This document shows, piece after piece, positions 15,441 through 24,227 of a stretch of 33,461 nucleotides of DNA. Position 1 is the first letter of the stretch. Each line of letters starts with the position of its first letter. The stretch lies in the NCBI GenBank assembly GCA_025359355.1, contig JANYGR010000338.1, forward strand, positions 1-33,461, read 5' to 3'. The translations under genes and the position numbers were made by a program. Below the pieces are notes generated by a model. That model was given only the letters and a program-made list of their open reading frames with translations, ran no database searches and had not been told where the DNA came from. Source of the stretch: Bacteroidota bacterium. GTDB lineage: Bacteria > Bacteroidota > Bacteroidia > B-17B0 > Aurantibacillaceae.

Positions 15441-18400
15441 TTATTCTTTAATTATCTTTTCAACAGCATTTGCACCATCTGAGTTTGTTATTCTCACATA
15501 ATAAATTCCTTTTACAAAATCTCTAATATCAATAAAATCTATAGTATTAGCATTTGAAACTGTTTTTACAATTTGTCCTAGATTATTTAAAATTGCAATG
15601 TTTACAATATTAGTTTTTGATTTAATATTAATAATTCCATTAGTAGGATTTGGATACAACATCACTTCTTTTGAATTTAACAAGTCTTTTAGGCCAACAG
15701 TAGTTGAAACTAATATACCATTACTAGAAATTACTGAAGTGTATAAACCTGCGCCATTTAAGGCTTTTACGTTAAAATAATACGTTGAACCTATTGTTAA
15801 AGTTAAAGTATTATTAGTTACTGAAGAAAACGCGAAATTATCTGTCCAACCTAAAACATTAGTAGCCGTTGGGGTTGTTCCAATCGAATAAAAATAATTA
15901 CTAATATCAGAGTGAGTATCAAAACAAATATCCCAATTAGCAGATAAGGTATTTAAACTTGTAGTAACAGCATCATCAATAGTTGCAGATAATCCATCTC
16001 TTATTGTTGCAATATTTGATGGCGGCGTCCAATCTACATTTAAATCTTGAGGGAAAATAGTAGAAATATTATTTGCTGAATCTTGACAAATAGAATATAT
16101 CATTGCTGAATTTGTTGTAGCATTAGGATTTTGGTACCTAATGTCGCTTGCTGGGGAGCCAACTGTAACGCCTGGCGCAGAAGTTCTAGATCGATAAACG
16201 TGCAAGTCATTCACATTCATCGTTGCGTTGCCTGATCTAAATGAAATAACATTTCCAACTGATGTAATTGGCGCAACAATAGTATGTTGAAACAATAATA
16301 TATTATTAGCATAGGCCCATACTTTATTTAAAATTCTGTCGTGTATAATTTTAACATCTAAATAGGTGTTTGGAGTCATTGTATAAGATTGGTCAACAAT
16401 TGGTGTAGCAAAGGTGTTGCTATTAACTGCATATAATTGTATTTTTTGGTCGTCTAATCTAAACCATACAAAATAAGAATTGCCTCTATTGGTTGCATTT
16501 GCATCATCAGCAAAAAAATGGAAACCAGCTCTTCGTGTAGTACCCGTTCCGCCAATTTTTAAATTAAAATGATATAAATCTCTATTTGATATTGTTTGTG
16601 TTAATGCTGCGCTAATATTTGTATTACCATTAGTTTCATCAGATTGATATAAACTATTTGCTTGTATAGACCATACGCCAACAGTTGGCGTCCAAGCGCT
16701 TGAAATAGAAGATGTAAATTCATCCGTAAAAAAACCTCTTGCTGTATTAGCCGACCATTTAGTGCCATCAAAATCACTTACATTGTAAAATCCTTTTTGC
16801 ACACCACTTCCACCAGCATTATCCACATCACTAATAGACGAAGTAAAGTTTGCATTAACCCATGTTGTTGGTGTTATTACTTGTGTGGTTGGCGCAATAG
16901 CATCAGATGGTGTGGGAGTAATAGTTCCATTAGAAGTATAATTAGCAGCAAAACCCGCAAGTGTGGTTGCACAATCCGATCTAAAATCTAATAATAAAGA
17001 ATTACCAGTAGAAGTAATATTACCTGGTAAAGTTGCGCCAGTATATCTTCCAATTAATGGAGCGCTAGTATTTGCGCCATCATAGATATATAAATAATCC
17101 CACAAGTTTTCTAAGTTAAACAAAGTAAAATTTAAACTTATTGATGTTGCTCCTAATGGCTGTATTAATTGAACAAAACGTTCGTTATCAGAATAATTGG
17201 CTCCAGCTCCACCAGAATCATAAACGGTACCACTTGAAGCAGTTACGTTATTTATAACTGGAATGTTATTTATAAGTGTATAAAATTTATACCAATTCCA
17301 ATAAGGTCCTGGGTCATCATGATTTTGACCAGGGAAGTGCTGATGTCCTTTAATACGTGGACAAGCGCCTAATGTGCAAATGCCACTACATGATGGTCCA
17401 TTGTATGTTTTTAAAGGGCTAATACCATAGCCGCTGTTGCAGATATCTTTACATAATGCCGCAGAAGCATTGTACATTGCATTAGTATACCAAGTAGAAG
17501 AATTGTTATATCCCTCGTGCTCAATGCCAATACAATAAGCATTTTCTGAACCAACGTGCCAAGCTTTTTCAGATTCTAAAACCATTTGAGTAATTTGACC
17601 ATCACTACTTCTAACAACATAATGAGCACTTACACTAGCTGCACAGTTTTGAAACCAAGAGATACAACCCGCATAACTTCCTTCTACATCATGAATAGTA
17701 ACAGCAGTAACTGCAGTTCCACCTCTAAAGCTTGAGTTACAAGATGCTGCTGCATTCCAAAGTGCTAGCCCGTAATCAGACGATTGAGTTGATAGTGCAT
17801 TCAAACTACCTTTATAAGCATGAGTTACAGTTCCTGCTTCACCAGTGCCTATTTCAACTCCTGTGTTTATTATTTTACCAGAACTTAAAACTTCATAATT
17901 ACCAGGAAATATTTCAGAAATATTAATTGTATAACTTGGAAATTGATAGTCGTTTTGATATTGTGGTTGATTTAAAAACCAAAAAATTTGGTATAAATAA
18001 GAATCTAAGGCAAATTTATTTCCCAAGTTACCATCTAATGGAATTTGGCTTAATGCAATTAAAACAGAGGATTGATTTTTCGCATCTGAATTAATATTTT
18101 TTTGATTTTGCAATATGCAATATGCTTTAGCATACGCTAAAATAGAAGTTTGAACAGATGATTTAATTTGAGCTATAGAATAGCCACTTAGCATAGAAAC
18201 TAACGTTAAATTTTCTCTATAATAATTTGCACCATCATCATACAAACCAAATAAAGTAGATGCTTTTGGCATGCCGGTGCAAGATTCTGATTGTGTACCA
18301 TCTAAATTTTGAAAACGTGTTTCGCCAAATGCCACAGCTTCTAAAATACCCTTTGGTATTGAAGGATATTGCACATAGGCATTGTTAAACATGTTTTGAT

Positions 18401-18503
18401 AAGGGTTTACGGGTGATGGGTCATAAGAATTAGCCATCATTTTTATCGAAATAAATGTGAGTAAAAATAAACTCATTACTGTTTTTGTAATTTGTATTTT
18501 CAT
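15441..18503 (-). CDS. Secreted N-acetylmuramoyl-L-alanine amidase with CUB, shared module and T9SS sorting domain
   Basis: 1020 residues. Signal peptide to about residue 25. Residues 40-200 look lysozyme-like: IPKGILEAVAFGETRF (49-64) resembles the lytic-transglycosylase helix that bears the catalytic Glu (Glu61 would be the candidate). Residues ~262-412 are an Amidase_2/PGRP-type zinc amidase with His271 (TIHDVEG), Glu328 (GIEHEG), His387 (KGHQHFPG) and Asp397 (DDPGP), matching the AmpD-type zinc ligands and active-site Glu. Residues ~418-525 resemble a CUB domain. Residues ~533-930 are the module shared with the next two genes. The end (LYPNPTNGIINIKS to GIYYVRI) is a T9SS type A sorting domain. 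Expected to cut stem peptides off peptidoglycan outside the cell. It starts 11 bp after the GHL10 gene. Confidence 0.9.
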   Translation of the reverse strand: MKIQITKTVMSLFLLTFISIKMMANSYDPSPVNPYQNMFNNAYVQYPSIPKGILEAVAFGETRFQNLDGTQSESCTGMPKASTLFGLYDDGANYYRENLTLVSMLSGYSIAQIKSSVQTSILAYAKAYCILQNQKNINSDAKNQSSVLIALSQIPLDGNLGNKFALDSYLYQIFWFLNQPQYQNDYQFPSYTINISEIFPGNYEVLSSGKIINTGVEIGTGEAGTVTHAYKGSLNALSTQSSDYGLALWNAAASCNSSFRGGTAVTAVTIHDVEGSYAGCISWFQNCAASVSAHYVVRSSDGQITQMVLESEKAWHVGSENAYCIGIEHEGYNNSSTWYTNAMYNASAALCKDICNSGYGISPLKTYNGPSCSGICTLGACPRIKGHQHFPGQNHDDPGPYWNWYKFYTLINNIPVINNVTASSGTVYDSGGAGANYSDNERFVQLIQPLGATSISLNFTLFNLENLWDYLYIYDGANTSAPLIGRYTGATLPGNITSTGNSLLLDFRSDCATTLAGFAANYTSNGTITPTPSDAIAPTTQVITPTTWVNANFTSSISDVDNAGGSGVQKGFYNVSDFDGTKWSANTARGFFTDEFTSSISSAWTPTVGVWSIQANSLYQSDETNGNTNISAALTQTISNRDLYHFNLKIGGTGTTRRAGFHFFADDANATNRGNSYFVWFRLDDQKIQLYAVNSNTFATPIVDQSYTMTPNTYLDVKIIHDRILNKVWAYANNILLFQHTIVAPITSVGNVISFRSGNATMNVNDLHVYRSRTSAPGVTVGSPASDIRYQNPNATTNSAMIYSICQDSANNISTIFPQDLNVDWTPPSNIATIRDGLSATIDDAVTTSLNTLSANWDICFDTHSDISNYFYSIGTTPTATNVLGWTDNFAFSSVTNNTLTLTIGSTYYFNVKALNGAGLYTSVISSNGILVSTTVGLKDLLNSKEVMLYPNPTNGIINIKSKTNIVNIAILNNLGQIVKTVSNANTIDFIDIRDFVKGIYYVRITNSDGANAVEKIIKE

Positions 18504-18514
18504 GTATAGATTTT

Positions 18515-21508
18515 TTATTGTTTAACTATTTTAGTAGAGTATACTTGGTTTTTGGTTTGTATTATAATAAAATAAATTCCTAAATTTAATTGTTGTAAGT
18601 TGATGCTATTTTTAAAATTATTATTTTCACTTTCAAACACTAATTTTCCAGTTGCATCAAATAAATTAACATTTATTATTTCTTCTGTTGAAGATTCTAA
18701 AGTTAATTCGTTACTTACAGGATTTGGATACAATGTAAATGGAAAATCTATTTGTGTAATATTAGAAACAGTAGTAGCTATATCATACAATTGGCCATTA
18801 GACGAAATTGCTGTGCTTACCAAGCCTGCGCCATTGTTAGCTCTCACACTCACATAATAAGTAGCGCCAGAAACTAAACTAAGCGATGAGTTAGTTACAA
18901 AAGTATTTGTACCAACCGAAGTGTAATTTACAACATCTGTTAATCCTAAGCCTGTGCCTATAGCGTATTCATAATTTTGTATTCCACTATGGCTATCCAT
19001 ACTTGTTGTCCAATTGGCTTGAATGGTTGAGCCATTTAAAGTAACCGCTACATCTGCGCCTAAGCCATCATTTACGGCAACTGTGCTTGGTTGTGTGTAA
19101 TCTATATTTACAAATTTATTTACGGTTGCAGAAATATTTGCTGCCGAATCGTTGGTTAAAGATTTAATTAAACATGATGGTGTGCTTGGATTTGGATTTT
19201 GAAACACGACATCATTAGTTGCCGCAGAGCCAACCGATATATTTGTAAAAGCAGCTCTTGAACGATATACTCTTAAATTATTAACAGAATAACTTGTGTT
19301 ACCAGTTCTAAACGAAACATAATTTCCGGTTGTAATAGGAGACGATGAATCTGTATAACTGCCTATCAAATTATCATTCATATACACACGCATTAAACCA
19401 TTTGTTCTATCGTACATCACTTTAATATCATACCACGTATTGGCATTTATTGTAACATTAGAAAACGTGGCAATTGGCACTGAGCCTAAAACATTTCCTA
19501 CAGATTTGTAAATTACAACATCATTTAAATCTAATCTAAACCACGCCAAATAACTATCTCCACGATTTATTTGCGTATTATTACTACACATAAAATGTAA
19601 GCCCGCTCTTCTGTTAGTGCCAGTGCCTGTAATGTTTCCTTCCCAATGGTAGATATAACGGTTACTAAGCGTTTGTGTTACTGCCGCACTTAAAATAGAA
19701 TTTGTATTTGCGTTATCTGTTTGTAATAAATTATTTGCTTGCACTGTCCAAACCCCAGCAGAATTAACCCATTTAGGATTTATGGCAGTACTATCAAAAT
19801 CATCAAAAGCAAAACCTCTGTTACCATTTGCTTGCCAATTATATCCATTGTAATTAGCAGCTAAATAATATCCCTTCTCTATACCAGAACCCGAAACATT
19901 ATCTGCATCAGCAAAGTTTGAAATAAAATTAGCTGTTTGATATGGGTTTGTATTCGATAACGTTATAGCAGTGTTTGGCGCTACCAAATCACAACCATTG
20001 CAAATATTAAGCTGAACTGGTGCGCTTTCGTTATTTAATTTATCTAAAGTAGTTACCACAAATTTGTAGGCTTGCACAGATGCAGGCAATACCACATTAT
20101 CAATAAATTGCAAAGTATCTTTTGGCGAAATATATAATATGTTTTTTGCTGAATTAATATTTACATTCTCAGTTGGATCAAATTTATAAACAACAATTTT
20201 TTTAGCTAAATCTCCGTCACCGGCTGCTGTTGGCAAACTCCAAGTTAGTTTAACTTTTCCTGCCACAAAAGTATAAGTTAACGCTAATACAGGGTTAGGA
20301 TTAACATTATCTAACCACGGCATGGTAGGCACTAAGGTTTTGTATTTGTTAGTATTTAAACGTAACGAATCGGCTAAAAATAAATTATTGTTTTTAATAC
20401 TTGTGCTACTAAAATATATTTCGCCTTGCGTATTAGCATTTGCTCTATTCAAATTTATTTGATTTTTAATTTCATTTACTCCCCACATTCCCGAACCTGT
20501 GCCTACGTTGTATGAATTATTGCCCGAGTATAAATGCCTATTGTTGTTAGTGCATTGTGTACTCCACCAATTTAATAGAGCTGAATAATCTTGGCTTCCG
20601 CCTATTTTCCAATACAATTGTGGTGCTAAATAATCTACATTTCCGTTTTGTAACCATTGCAAGGGATCGCAATAAATTTCGCTATAAGCATCCATACCAA
20701 CAATACCAGCAGGAACTCCGTTTTTATAAATTCCAAACGGACTAATACCAAATTTTACATAATTTTTTACAGATTTAATACTATCATGAACTTGATTTAC
20801 TAGAGTGTTTACATTATCTCTGCGCCAATTATCCAAGCCAACTGCTGTATTAGGAAATCCTCTTGGTTCTGCTGCAAATGTAGCTGCGTCATTAAACGTA
20901 TAACCTGCTTGTTTGTAAGGATAAAAATAATCATCAAAATGAATTCCATTTATATTGTATCGTCGTACAATATCCATTACTACCCTTGTAACATAATTAC
21001 GTACTAGTAATTTACCTGGATCTAAAACTTTTAACGTATTATATGTAATGCACCAAGTTGGCTGTGTTACAGATATATGCATTCCATTTACAGAGCTAGT
21101 ATTTACATTTGGTACTGCACGATACGGGTTAATCCACGCATGTACTTCCATTCCTAATTTTTGTGATTCGGAAATTACAAATGCAAAAGGGTCGTATGCA
21201 GGGCTTGGGCCAGTTCCTTGAGTGCCTGAAATAAAAGCTGTCCAAGGCTCTATAGTGCTTGTATAAACGGCATCACATGTTGGGCGTACTTGAAAAAATA
21301 TAGTATTGATACCTGCGTTTGATAAATTTTGCAATGTAGTTACCATCTGGGCTTTTTGTGTTGCAACGCTTAAACCCGAAGTTGAAGGCCAATCCACGTT
21401 TTCAATTACGCTTATCCAAGCTCCACGTAGTTCTCGCTTAGGGTAAATTGTTTGAGATTGAGTATTTAAAAAAAATAAAATTAAAAATAGTGTATATATT
21501 TTTTTCAT
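18515..21508 (-). CDS. Secreted GHL10-family glycosyl hydrolase (DigH/YngK-like) with shared module and T9SS sorting domain
   Basis: 997 residues. Signal peptide to about residue 19 (NTQSQ). Catalytic part ~22-410: KRELRGAWISVIENVDWP is the GHL10 (family 10-like, DUF187) opening, followed by INTIFFQVRPTCDAVY, GMEVHAWINPYRAV and NGIHFDDYFYPY. E. coli DigH, of this family, hydrolyses glycan strands that have lost their stem peptides. Residues ~420-500 are FN3-like, ~505-910 are the module shared with the amidase and C39 genes, and the end (LYPNPVSNELTLESS onward) is a T9SS type A sorting domain. The amidase gene begins 11 bp downstream, strongly implying joint expression and a joint substrate. 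The C39 gene is 206 bp upstream. Family call sure; substrate inferred. Confidence 0.9.
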   Translation of the reverse strand: MKKIYTLFLILFFLNTQSQTIYPKRELRGAWISVIENVDWPSTSGLSVATQKAQMVTTLQNLSNAGINTIFFQVRPTCDAVYTSTIEPWTAFISGTQGTGPSPAYDPFAFVISESQKLGMEVHAWINPYRAVPNVNTSSVNGMHISVTQPTWCITYNTLKVLDPGKLLVRNYVTRVVMDIVRRYNINGIHFDDYFYPYKQAGYTFNDAATFAAEPRGFPNTAVGLDNWRRDNVNTLVNQVHDSIKSVKNYVKFGISPFGIYKNGVPAGIVGMDAYSEIYCDPLQWLQNGNVDYLAPQLYWKIGGSQDYSALLNWWSTQCTNNNRHLYSGNNSYNVGTGSGMWGVNEIKNQINLNRANANTQGEIYFSSTSIKNNNLFLADSLRLNTNKYKTLVPTMPWLDNVNPNPVLALTYTFVAGKVKLTWSLPTAAGDGDLAKKIVVYKFDPTENVNINSAKNILYISPKDTLQFIDNVVLPASVQAYKFVVTTLDKLNNESAPVQLNICNGCDLVAPNTAITLSNTNPYQTANFISNFADADNVSGSGIEKGYYLAANYNGYNWQANGNRGFAFDDFDSTAINPKWVNSAGVWTVQANNLLQTDNANTNSILSAAVTQTLSNRYIYHWEGNITGTGTNRRAGLHFMCSNNTQINRGDSYLAWFRLDLNDVVIYKSVGNVLGSVPIATFSNVTINANTWYDIKVMYDRTNGLMRVYMNDNLIGSYTDSSSPITTGNYVSFRTGNTSYSVNNLRVYRSRAAFTNISVGSAATNDVVFQNPNPSTPSCLIKSLTNDSAANISATVNKFVNIDYTQPSTVAVNDGLGADVAVTLNGSTIQANWTTSMDSHSGIQNYEYAIGTGLGLTDVVNYTSVGTNTFVTNSSLSLVSGATYYVSVRANNGAGLVSTAISSNGQLYDIATTVSNITQIDFPFTLYPNPVSNELTLESSTEEIINVNLFDATGKLVFESENNNFKNSINLQQLNLGIYFIIIQTKNQVYSTKIVKQ

Positions 21509-21579
21509 AATAGTATTATTTTTTTAAGGTTTAAACTACATGCTTTAATATTAGGGAATCTCTATTAATACCTTTCTCA

Positions 21580-21648
21580 TCGTTAAACTTCAAAATTAAA
21601 AGCCTCACATACCCTATGTATGCTATATTTTTAATTTTTCGTTAGCCT
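21580..21648. repeat. Intergenic inverted repeat between the C39 and GHL10 genes
   Basis: Perfect 10-bp arms AAAATTAAAA (21592-21601) and TTTTAATTTT (21629-21638) enclose an inner 5-bp stem CATAC (21608-21612) / GTATG (21618-21622) with the 5-base loop CCTAT. It sits in the 206-bp gap between two co-oriented genes of the secreted-enzyme cassette. It could be a dispersed palindromic element or an intercistronic regulatory hairpin. Confidence 0.5.
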
Positions 21649-21714
21649 AGATAAATGAATTAATATAAATTACTATTAGAATTAGAGCATTGTTTATGAA
21701 CTTCAATATACAAT

Positions 21715-23802
21715 TTAATTTTTAATAAACTTAATTGTAGCCAACTTATTTTCTTTATCAATCACTGTAATAAAATAAACACCATTTGTTAATGACTCTA
21801 CCAATACGCTTGTATTGTTTAAATCAAAATTCCCATTCATTACTACTTTACCTATAGCATCAGTAATTTTATAAGATTGTAACTGATTATTTGATGTCAT
21901 AAAATTTAAAACAGATGTAGTTGGATTAGGAAATAATAGTACCGAATTTTTAGAAACTTCATTTATACCAGTAGTTAAAGCATAAACTAAAACACCATCA
22001 CTCGATACGGGATTGCTCCATAAACCCGCGCCATTTTTTGATTTCACAGAAACATAATATAGTTGATTTAGCGACAATGATAAGCCAGTAGCTGTAAAAT
22101 TAGTAGTAACGCTTGTAGTAGTGTAAGCTTTAACATTAGTTGCTAAAGGAGTTGTGCCAATTGCATATTGGTATTCTACAATTCCACTATTTACATCTGT
22201 ATGTGCATTCCAATTACTTGCGAGTTGTGTAAACGAATTTGTTGAATCAATATCAGCAGACAAACCATCTTTAACAACAGAAGAGTTAGGAATTGTAAAA
22301 TCGATATTTATATTTTTAGTTGCAACTAATGAAATATTACCTGCCGAATCGGTACTTAAAGATTTAATCATACAAGCAGCAGCTAATGGGGTTTGATTTT
22401 CTATCCACACATCGTTAGTTAATGCTGCACCCACAGAAACCCCAGCAGTATTGGCTCTTGAACGGTAAACTTTTAAATTATTGATTTGATATTTAGAATT
22501 ACCACTTCTAAATGAAATGTAGTTACCTGTTTGTATTGGCGTAGTATCTGTATAAGAACCAATTAATGTATTGTCTATATACACACGAATTAATCCTTTT
22601 ACTCTATCATACATTACTTTAATGTCATACCAAGTGTTAGGCGTTATGCTTGTAGAATTAAACACAGCAACTGCCGAACCAAAGGTATTACCTGTAACTT
22701 TATAAATAGCTACATCACCTAAATCTGCGCGTAACCACACAAAATAATTATCGCCTCTATTGGTTTGTGTATTATTGCTACACATAAAATGCATGCCAGC
22801 TCTTCTGTTAGTGCCTGTTCCTCCTACATTGCCCAACCAGTGATAAACGTATCTATTACTTAATGTTTGATTAACAGCAGCTGTTAACATCGTATTAGAA
22901 TTTGTTTCATCTGTTTGAACTAAATTATGATTTTGTATTGCCCATATACCCGCCGAACTTGTCCAATCAGGATGAATTAACGAATCAAAATTATCGCAAT
23001 AAAATCCTTTGTTATAATTTGCTCTCCACTCTGTTCCATTATAGTTTAAAACACTGTAGTATCCTTTATCTACACCGCTTCCATTGGCATTATCTAAATC
23101 AGTAAAATTAGATGTAAAATTTGCTGTTTGAAATAAATTTGTATTTGCTAGTGCAATTGAAGAAGTTGGAGCAACTGCATCTGCAGGCGCAAACGGACCA
23201 GTATATCCATTGATATAATAAATTTCTCTTATCTCAATATCATTATTAAATATGATTGCATTTTCCAAATCGTTTTTATCATAATAAACATACTTACCTT
23301 CAGTTGGATCACATTGGCAATATCCACCGTATTGATATTGTCCGCTCCATTGTCCTGCTGGGTCGTTTGCAATATATTGCGTCCCATTAAATCCAACTAA
23401 AGTAATTACATGACCATAAGCGGTTAAATAACCACTAACGGTAACTGGTTTTCCTTGCGCTAATAAATTACGAAGATAGGTGACTCCTTTGCCATCGCCT
23501 TCTAACCAGCCAGTGCAACGCACATTTAAGTTTTGTGCAATAGCTACTTGATTAAAAATAGATGCCCAACCTGTAGCTGTTTTTGCAGTGTTGTAATTAA
23601 AATTATTGTAAATCCAATCTGGTGTTACAGAGTTATAACCATAATATTTTAAACACATTGCCATGGTAGTTATTTGGCAAGTGCCTCCCGGATTGTTTAC
23701 ATTATTATACTGATAAAAATATGGCACATTAGGAACTAAAGAGTTTTGTGCATTTGTGTAAAAGGAAATTGAAAGGATTAAAATTAATAGCTTTGTTTTC
23801 AT
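21715..23802 (-). CDS. Secreted C39-type cysteine peptidase with shared module and T9SS sorting domain
   Basis: 695 residues. Signal peptide to about residue 19 (SFYTNAQ). Residues ~22-195 are a C39_2-type papain-fold peptidase: VPYFYQYNN (oxyanion Gln31), GGTCQITTMAMCLKYYG (Cys42), YGHVITLVGFNG (His131) and IANDPAG (Asp147) give the expected Gln/Cys/His/Asp set. Residues ~205-610 are the module shared with the neighbouring GHL10 hydrolase and amidase, with blocks such as GTGTNRRAGMHFMCSNNTQ, NTWYDIKVMYDR and LKVYRSRA, plus FN3-like strands. The end (LLFPNPTTSVLNFMTS onward) is a T9SS type A sorting domain. It is first in the minus-strand cassette. Target unknown; by neighbourhood it may cut peptidoglycan peptides (inference), though a protein substrate is equally allowed by the fold. 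Confidence 0.85.
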   Translation of the reverse strand: MKTKLLILILSISFYTNAQNSLVPNVPYFYQYNNVNNPGGTCQITTMAMCLKYYGYNSVTPDWIYNNFNYNTAKTATGWASIFNQVAIAQNLNVRCTGWLEGDGKGVTYLRNLLAQGKPVTVSGYLTAYGHVITLVGFNGTQYIANDPAGQWSGQYQYGGYCQCDPTEGKYVYYDKNDLENAIIFNNDIEIREIYYINGYTGPFAPADAVAPTSSIALANTNLFQTANFTSNFTDLDNANGSGVDKGYYSVLNYNGTEWRANYNKGFYCDNFDSLIHPDWTSSAGIWAIQNHNLVQTDETNSNTMLTAAVNQTLSNRYVYHWLGNVGGTGTNRRAGMHFMCSNNTQTNRGDNYFVWLRADLGDVAIYKVTGNTFGSAVAVFNSTSITPNTWYDIKVMYDRVKGLIRVYIDNTLIGSYTDTTPIQTGNYISFRSGNSKYQINNLKVYRSRANTAGVSVGAALTNDVWIENQTPLAAACMIKSLSTDSAGNISLVATKNINIDFTIPNSSVVKDGLSADIDSTNSFTQLASNWNAHTDVNSGIVEYQYAIGTTPLATNVKAYTTTSVTTNFTATGLSLSLNQLYYVSVKSKNGAGLWSNPVSSDGVLVYALTTGINEVSKNSVLLFPNPTTSVLNFMTSNNQLQSYKITDAIGKVVMNGNFDLNNTSVLVESLTNGVYFITVIDKENKLATIKFIKN

Positions 23803-24059
23803 AGGTTAGTATATTAATTGATTATGTATATATCAATATTAATACAATTGCAAGTCGATAGGCATTTAAAGATTTAAAAATATTAAGATTCTAATAATAT
23901 GTTTTAATCATAAAAATCTTATACATATATAGTGGTATTATTTTTCTACAGTAGCTTCCTAAATAAATAAAACGAAGAGAAAGACTTTTAATTATCTCAA
24001 ATTAACATTGAGTTGTAGAACCAAAATACTTTCTCTTATAGTAAATTTAGGATTGTTGC

Positions 24060-24176
24060 GAAAGTAAGCGATACAATTACTCGAAGCGTATTAATATGTT
24101 TGGTATTAACTTAAATTATTACCTTCCTATACTTGGAAATAAAAAAGTAAAGACAGCGGTAATTAACACACCATAG
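24060..24176 (+). pseudogene. Remnant of the beta-barrel gene 3' end
   Basis: Bases 24076-24166 are identical to 9369-9459, the last third of the barrel gene at 8789-9469. The frame stays open through the same final codons (one Lys to Asn change, another mismatch before the stop) and ends in the same TAG at 24174-24176. Upstream, similarity fades with small indels by about 24060 and an in-frame stop lies at 24048-24050. With no start and no signal peptide this is a dead fragment, placed between galE and the C39 gene, on the opposite strand to both. Confidence 0.85.
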
Positions 24177-24202
24177 TATTGTTAAATTTACTTGATAGTA
24201 TC

Positions 24203-24227
24203 CACTTATCTATTTTATTGATAAGTG
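24203..24227 (-). terminator. Possible terminator of galE
   Basis: An 8-bp perfect stem (CACTTATC with GATAAGTG) and a 9-base AT loop begin immediately after the galE stop codon on the minus strand. There is no U tract, so this is a weak candidate. Confidence 0.35.

Larger units (their letters stand above)
23803..24227. other. 425-bp gap with structured sequence and a gene remnant
   Basis: Apart from the barrel-gene remnant at 24060-24176 no gene is seen. Bases 23944-24037 hold three crossing inverted pairs: TTCTACA/TGTAGAA (23944-23950, 24014-24020), AAGAGAAAG/CTTTCTCTT (23975-23983, 24029-24037) and CTCAA/TTGAG (23996-24000, 24008-24012). No clear promoter for the C39 gene was found. Confidence 0.4.
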
